DNA from: an uncultured Clostridia bacterium
GTDB taxonomy: Bacteria > Bacillota > Clostridia > Christensenellales > Pumilibacteraceae
Direction: 5' to 3'
DNA length: 64,000 bases
NCBI GenBank assembly: GCA_934229275.1
Contig: CAKQDN010000004.1
Span: 1-64,000 of the forward strand
Shown: piece by piece, positions 60,217 to 64,000 of the stretch
Position numbering within the stretch: the stretch's first letter is position 1
Layout: every line of letters starts with the position of its first letter
Notes under the pieces: model-generated
Told to the model about the DNA's origin: nothing
What the model saw: the letters and a program-made list of their open reading frames with translations, nothing else
The model's database searches: none
Program-made: the position numbers and the translations under genes

Positions 60217-63102
60217 ATGTCAAACTGTTCAATAAACTTCGCATATCCGTGGCTGCTGCTCCTACTTATTCCGGCGTTTTTACTGGTTTTCATCCCCTAT
60301 TTCCGCCTGTCGAAAAAGCACAGACGCAGCAGAAACCGCGTCACTTCCATCGTGCTGCACTGCATCGTTATGGTTCTTGCGACAGCCGTGCTCTCCGGCA
60401 TGACCTTCAATTACGAAATACCTAACACGAGCAACGAAATCATCCTGCTCGTCGATATGTCCGATTCGCAGGAAAATACTGCCGAAAACCGCGACAAAGC
60501 GGTCGAATCGGTGCTGGATTACAGCAAAAACAACAACCTCAAAGTGGGCGTCGTGACGTTCGGACTCAATCAGGTCTACGCCGTTCCGCTTACCACCAAA
60601 ACCGAAGAAATTTACGACGCGTATATTTCGGCGACTCTCCCCGACGTTTCCGCAACCGATATAGCGTCCGCGCTTAGTTACGCACGCGGCTGTTTCACCA
60701 ATCCCGGCTCGGCAAAAATAGTGCTTATCACCGACGGTAAACAGACCGACAGAAACGCAGCCGACACGGCTCGTACGCTGTCCGCGCAGGGCACCACCGT
60801 GGACGTAATGTACGTTTCTTCGCAGTTCGAAGGATCCGACGTGCAGATTTCGTCGGTAGCGCGCCCCGATTATAACATCAAAAAAGACGCGGAAAGCGCG
60901 CTTACAGTCACGGTCTATGCCACCGAACCCGCTTCGAACGCAACCGTTCAGTTGTTCGATAACGGCGAACTCGACGCGGAAAGTCAGATGGAAAACATCG
61001 ACATCACGAGAGGCGAGCAGACTTTTGTCATGCGTCATACGTTTACGGAAAACGGACTGCACGAAATTCGCGTAAAAGTCACGCTTCCCGGCGGCGATCA
61101 GATCAAAGTAAACAGCGAATACGTCAGTTACGTCTTTATCGAGGACTTCAACAAAGTGCTGCTCCTCGAAAGCGTTAAAGGTCAGTCGCAGGATATTATC
61201 AATCTTTTAAAAGAAAAGGACAGTCTTTTCTCGTTGACCTGCCTCGACGTTTATTCCGATAAATTGCCTGCAACCGTAGACGAGTTGCGCGCATACGACG
61301 AAGTAATTCTCAACAATATTTCCAACGCGGACTTAAACGATCCTGCAAGGAACGAAAATTTACCCGTCGATAAAAACGGCAAGTCGGTGTTCGTCGATAT
61401 TCTCGAAGAGTACGTTTATAAGTACGGCGGCGGAATGTTCACCGTCGGCGGCGACGAAGAAGACGGTTCCGAACCTCACGCTTACGTCGAATCGGATATG
61501 CAGGAAAGTAAATTCCAGGATATGCTGCCGGTAATCGCCATCGATAACTATACGCCTACCATCGGCGTCATGGTAATTATCGACCGTTCCGGTTCTATGG
61601 GCGGCGATAAACTCGCGGTTGCCCGTGCAGGAGCAAAGTCCTGCTACGACGCGGTTCGTCTGCAAGCCGACAATACGGGTCTTGCCAGTTACTTCGGCGT
61701 CATGACGCTCGACAGCGACTACCGCGCTCTTCTCGACCCCATACCCGTTACCCGCGAGGACGAAATCCTGCGCGCCATAAACAAAGTTCAGATAGCAAAC
61801 GGCGGAACGTCCTTCCTCGGCGCGATAACCCGCGCGATAACCTCGCTCAAGGGCGTCACCGAAGTGGATAAACGCCACATAATCATCGTTTCCGACGGTT
61901 TTATCGACGCGACTCAGGTAGACAAGGTTTGCGAACTGGTCGCAACCGCGCACAAGGAAAGCAACCTTACTCTGTCCGTGGTCGTTCTCGACGACAGCGG
62001 AAACACTACCGGTAAAGACAACATGCAGAAGATAGTCGACGCCGGCAAAGACGAAAACGGCAAAGGCGGCGGTACTTGCGTCATTCTCCGCAAAGACCAG
62101 TACGAACAACTCACGCTCGAAATGCGTAACGCCGTAACCGCTCGCGAATTGCAGAAAATCACCAAAGACTCGTTCAAACCCATCATCAAAAAGCCCATGT
62201 CGCCTGTATTTAACGGCGTCAACGGCGGTCAGGAAGAAGAAAAATCGCGTATGACCGTCAAAATCAACGGTTTTTACGGCGTAAGAAAGCGTCAGAGCGC
62301 AGACCTGCTGCTTGCCGGCGACTACGACGTTCCGCTCTATGCGCAATGGACGTACGGCAAAGGTAAAGTAGGAAGTTTCATGTGCGATCTGCAAAAGTCC
62401 ACGCGTTCCAAGGAATTCATGGAGGACGAAAACGGTAAGCAACTTATCTACAATATCGTCGAAACCCTGATGCCCACCGAGAATATCCGCGTCACTTCGC
62501 TCTCGCTTAAAGTTACCGAAGAAAACGTGTACAACAAGTTGTCCGTTTATTATTCCGAACTCAACGAAGGCGACAGAATAATCGCCGAACTCGTAAACGT
62601 CAACACGAATAAGTCGGTGTCGCTCAACTCCGAGTCGGCTTATTCCTCCGAAGGCGACGCGTTCGTCACTGCCGCGCTCGACTCCGAATCCGGATTCTCA
62701 CGCTCGACTTTCGCGGTTAAAAATCCGGGACTTTACAAAATAGTCGCAAAAAGAGTGAACGCAAGCGGCGAAGTAGTGGAACAGGCTGAAAGCGAAGCGT
62801 TCAAAGCGTTCGCGTATTCTGCCGAGTACGATATGTCCAAAGACTACAACGACGAAACGCTTCGACAGGAAATGCAGGAAGTCGCAACCAAAGGAAAAGG
62901 TCAATTGGTTGTCGATAACGATGACCCGGTCGAAATTTTCGAGCGTATAGTAATATCGTTCCGCCGCGAATTCAACCCGAAGTATCTGTTCATCACGCTC
63001 GCGATAGTGCTGTTCCTTGCGGACATCGCCGTTCGTAAGTTCAAATTCAAGTGGCCGCACGAACTCATTCGCGATTACAAAGCAAAAAAGAAGACAAAAT
63101 AA
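60217..63102 (+). CDS. Double-VWA membrane protein of the MoxR operon
   Basis: The 961-residue protein starts at the ATG at 60217 after AAGGAGG. Two N-terminal helices (about 8-27 and 40-60) are followed by a VWA domain with LLVDMSDSQ (about 72) and a second VWA domain with VIIDRSGSMGG (about 448); both keep the DxSxS metal site. Between them lies a domain resembling glutamine-amidotransferase-like modules of large VWA proteins, and after them a beta-rich region and a final membrane helix (about 928-945). VWA pairs often bind other proteins. The gene runs 48 bases before a BspA-type lipoprotein gene in the same direction. Confidence 0.87.
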   Translation: MSNCSINFAYPWLLLLLIPAFLLVFIPYFRLSKKHRRSRNRVTSIVLHCIVMVLATAVLSGMTFNYEIPNTSNEIILLVDMSDSQENTAENRDKAVESVLDYSKNNNLKVGVVTFGLNQVYAVPLTTKTEEIYDAYISATLPDVSATDIASALSYARGCFTNPGSAKIVLITDGKQTDRNAADTARTLSAQGTTVDVMYVSSQFEGSDVQISSVARPDYNIKKDAESALTVTVYATEPASNATVQLFDNGELDAESQMENIDITRGEQTFVMRHTFTENGLHEIRVKVTLPGGDQIKVNSEYVSYVFIEDFNKVLLLESVKGQSQDIINLLKEKDSLFSLTCLDVYSDKLPATVDELRAYDEVILNNISNADLNDPARNENLPVDKNGKSVFVDILEEYVYKYGGGMFTVGGDEEDGSEPHAYVESDMQESKFQDMLPVIAIDNYTPTIGVMVIIDRSGSMGGDKLAVARAGAKSCYDAVRLQADNTGLASYFGVMTLDSDYRALLDPIPVTREDEILRAINKVQIANGGTSFLGAITRAITSLKGVTEVDKRHIIIVSDGFIDATQVDKVCELVATAHKESNLTLSVVVLDDSGNTTGKDNMQKIVDAGKDENGKGGGTCVILRKDQYEQLTLEMRNAVTARELQKITKDSFKPIIKKPMSPVFNGVNGGQEEEKSRMTVKINGFYGVRKRQSADLLLAGDYDVPLYAQWTYGKGKVGSFMCDLQKSTRSKEFMEDENGKQLIYNIVETLMPTENIRVTSLSLKVTEENVYNKLSVYYSELNEGDRIIAELVNVNTNKSVSLNSESAYSSEGDAFVTAALDSESGFSRSTFAVKNPGLYKIVAKRVNASGEVVEQAESEAFKAFAYSAEYDMSKDYNDETLRQEMQEVATKGKGQLVVDNDDPVEIFERIVISFRREFNPKYLFITLAIVLFLADIAVRKFKFKWPHELIRDYKAKKKTK

Positions 63103-63150
63103 CGCCGTTCGCGTTACTACAAGGCAAACAAGCCGGCACAAGGAGAATAA

Positions 63151-64000
63151 ATGAAATCCGTCAGGAAAATTTTCTTAATACTTACAGCGTGTGCGTTCAT
63201 TTCGTTGTTTGCGGCGTGCGGAGGCACTCTTGCCGCCCCCGAAGACGTGGACGTCAATCTCGATAACGAACTCACCTGGTCGCCTGTTCAGAACGCTTCC
63301 GCTTACACCGTGGAAATCAAAACGGCGGACGGCAGCGACCTCATCGAACTGACCAAAGAGCAAAAACTCGTAAACACTTATACGTTCGATTGGAGAAGAA
63401 CGCTTGTAGAACTCAGCAACAGCAGCAGATTCGCGCTTGCCGAAGGCGATTATATTATAAGGATAAAAGCACTAGGAAAAACCAAAGGCTCCGGCGACTC
63501 CGACTGGTCGGACGACTACGCTTTCCACAAGGACTATGAAACCGGCTGCAAGTACACGCTCATAAACGGCGGCACCGAGTACGAAGTAAATCGCGCCGGA
63601 AGAGCGCAGGGCTCCATAGTCATCGAAGACTACTATCGAGGCAGACCCGTCACCCGTATTGCCGATCAGGCGTTCAAAGGTAATTCCAAAATAACGGAAA
63701 TAACGCTCGGAAACAACGTTACCTACGTCGGTAAGAGCGCGTTTTCGGCTTGCCCGAGACTGGAAAAAGTCGTCCTGCCCGAAAGTCTTACGGAAATAGG
63801 AGACAATGCGTTCCAGTCGTGCGCAGCCCTTAAAGAAATAACCATTCCGGCGAGCGTAAAGCATCTGCCGTATTCGGTGTTCGCATACTGCTCGTCGCTA
63901 TCGAAAGTCAATCTTCCGGAAGGACTCGAATCAATCGGAAACGATGCGTTTTCCGACAGCGGCGCTCTCACCGAAATAACCATTCCCGATTCCGTTACCA
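63151..64000 (+). CDS. Second BspA-type LRR lipoprotein (3' end outside window)
   Basis: The frame opens at the ATG at 63151 after AAGGAGAA and stays open to the end of the window (283 residues seen). The signal peptide ends SLFAAC with the lipid Cys at residue 23. An FN3-like segment follows (about 30-120), with DNELTWSPVQNASAYTVEI, closely similar in pattern to IDELTWNAVENATNYNV in the giant lipoprotein at 46368. From about 150 the LRR_5 repeats begin (VTRIADQAFKGNSKITEITL). It lies 48 bases after the double-VWA gene with no terminator between them, so it is probably the next gene of the MoxR operon. Confidence 0.88.
   Translation, partial: MKSVRKIFLILTACAFISLFAACGGTLAAPEDVDVNLDNELTWSPVQNASAYTVEIKTADGSDLIELTKEQKLVNTYTFDWRRTLVELSNSSRFALAEGDYIIRIKALGKTKGSGDSDWSDDYAFHKDYETGCKYTLINGGTEYEVNRAGRAQGSIVIEDYYRGRPVTRIADQAFKGNSKITEITLGNNVTYVGKSAFSACPRLEKVVLPESLTEIGDNAFQSCAALKEITIPASVKHLPYSVFAYCSSLSKVNLPEGLESIGNDAFSDSGALTEITIPDSVT

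Noticed and set aside
1..64000. CRISPR array, tRNA, rRNA or intact insertion sequence
   Set aside because: No regularly spaced repeats, tRNA-like cloverleaf, rRNA segment or transposase gene was found on either strand.

Overview
The window looks like part of the chromosome of an anaerobic, low-to-mid-GC Clostridia-type Firmicute, probably a gut fermenter of the Christensenellales kind (inference). The basis is strong AGGAGG-type ribosome binding sites, GTG and TTG starts, perfectly spaced TTGACA/TATAAT promoters, intrinsic terminators, FeoAB iron uptake with a Cys-rich partner, ATP-dependent PEP carboxykinase, aspartase, and lipoproteins with BspA-type leucine-rich repeats. No rRNA, tRNA, CRISPR array, intact insertion sequence or phage gene was seen.

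Layout. 1-4.7 kb: the end of an unrecognised gene, then a MarR-controlled heterodimeric ABC exporter. 4.7-6.9 kb: iscS-iscU-iscR for Fe-S assembly, with a palindrome at its promoter. 7.0-8.1 kb: a zinc-ribbon/nuclease-like gene lying between two near-identical terminators. 8.3-13.3 kb: a TetR regulator divergent from two ABC ATPases, a permease and a TerB-like protein. 13.5-16.2 kb: acyltransferase, glycosyltransferase and a membrane protein in one overlapping operon. 16.2-18.8 kb: guaA and a YczE-like membrane protein. 18.9-20.2 kb: a self-contained XRE-regulated cassette of unknown function.

20.3-33.6 kb and 38-42.3 kb are glycan-use regions. They hold GH32 with a PfkB fructokinase, a BNR/sialidase-like protein, two AraC regulators, a large secreted TasA-like/SGNH esterase-like protein, GH43, a Gfo/Idh/MocA oxidoreductase, a glycerophosphodiesterase, a GH39-like lipoprotein and a GH116-like enzyme. 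Between them (33.7-37.8 kb) a TetR regulator is divergent from feoA-feoA-feoB-cysteine-rich protein; this FeoB carries an unusual acidic repeat insert. 42.4-45.8 kb: aspA and pckA, which link aspartate, fumarate and PEP metabolism.

46-64 kb is the most distinctive region: a 2881-residue lipoprotein with several dozen BspA-type LRRs, then an operon of a membrane protein with an InlB-like domain, MoxR ATPase, a DUF58 protein, a BatA-like VWA protein and a double-VWA protein. That operon runs into a second BspA-type lipoprotein that leaves the window. The shared domains and co-transcription suggest that the MoxR/VWA machine assembles or monitors the LRR surface proteins. This is the best candidate here for an undescribed system.
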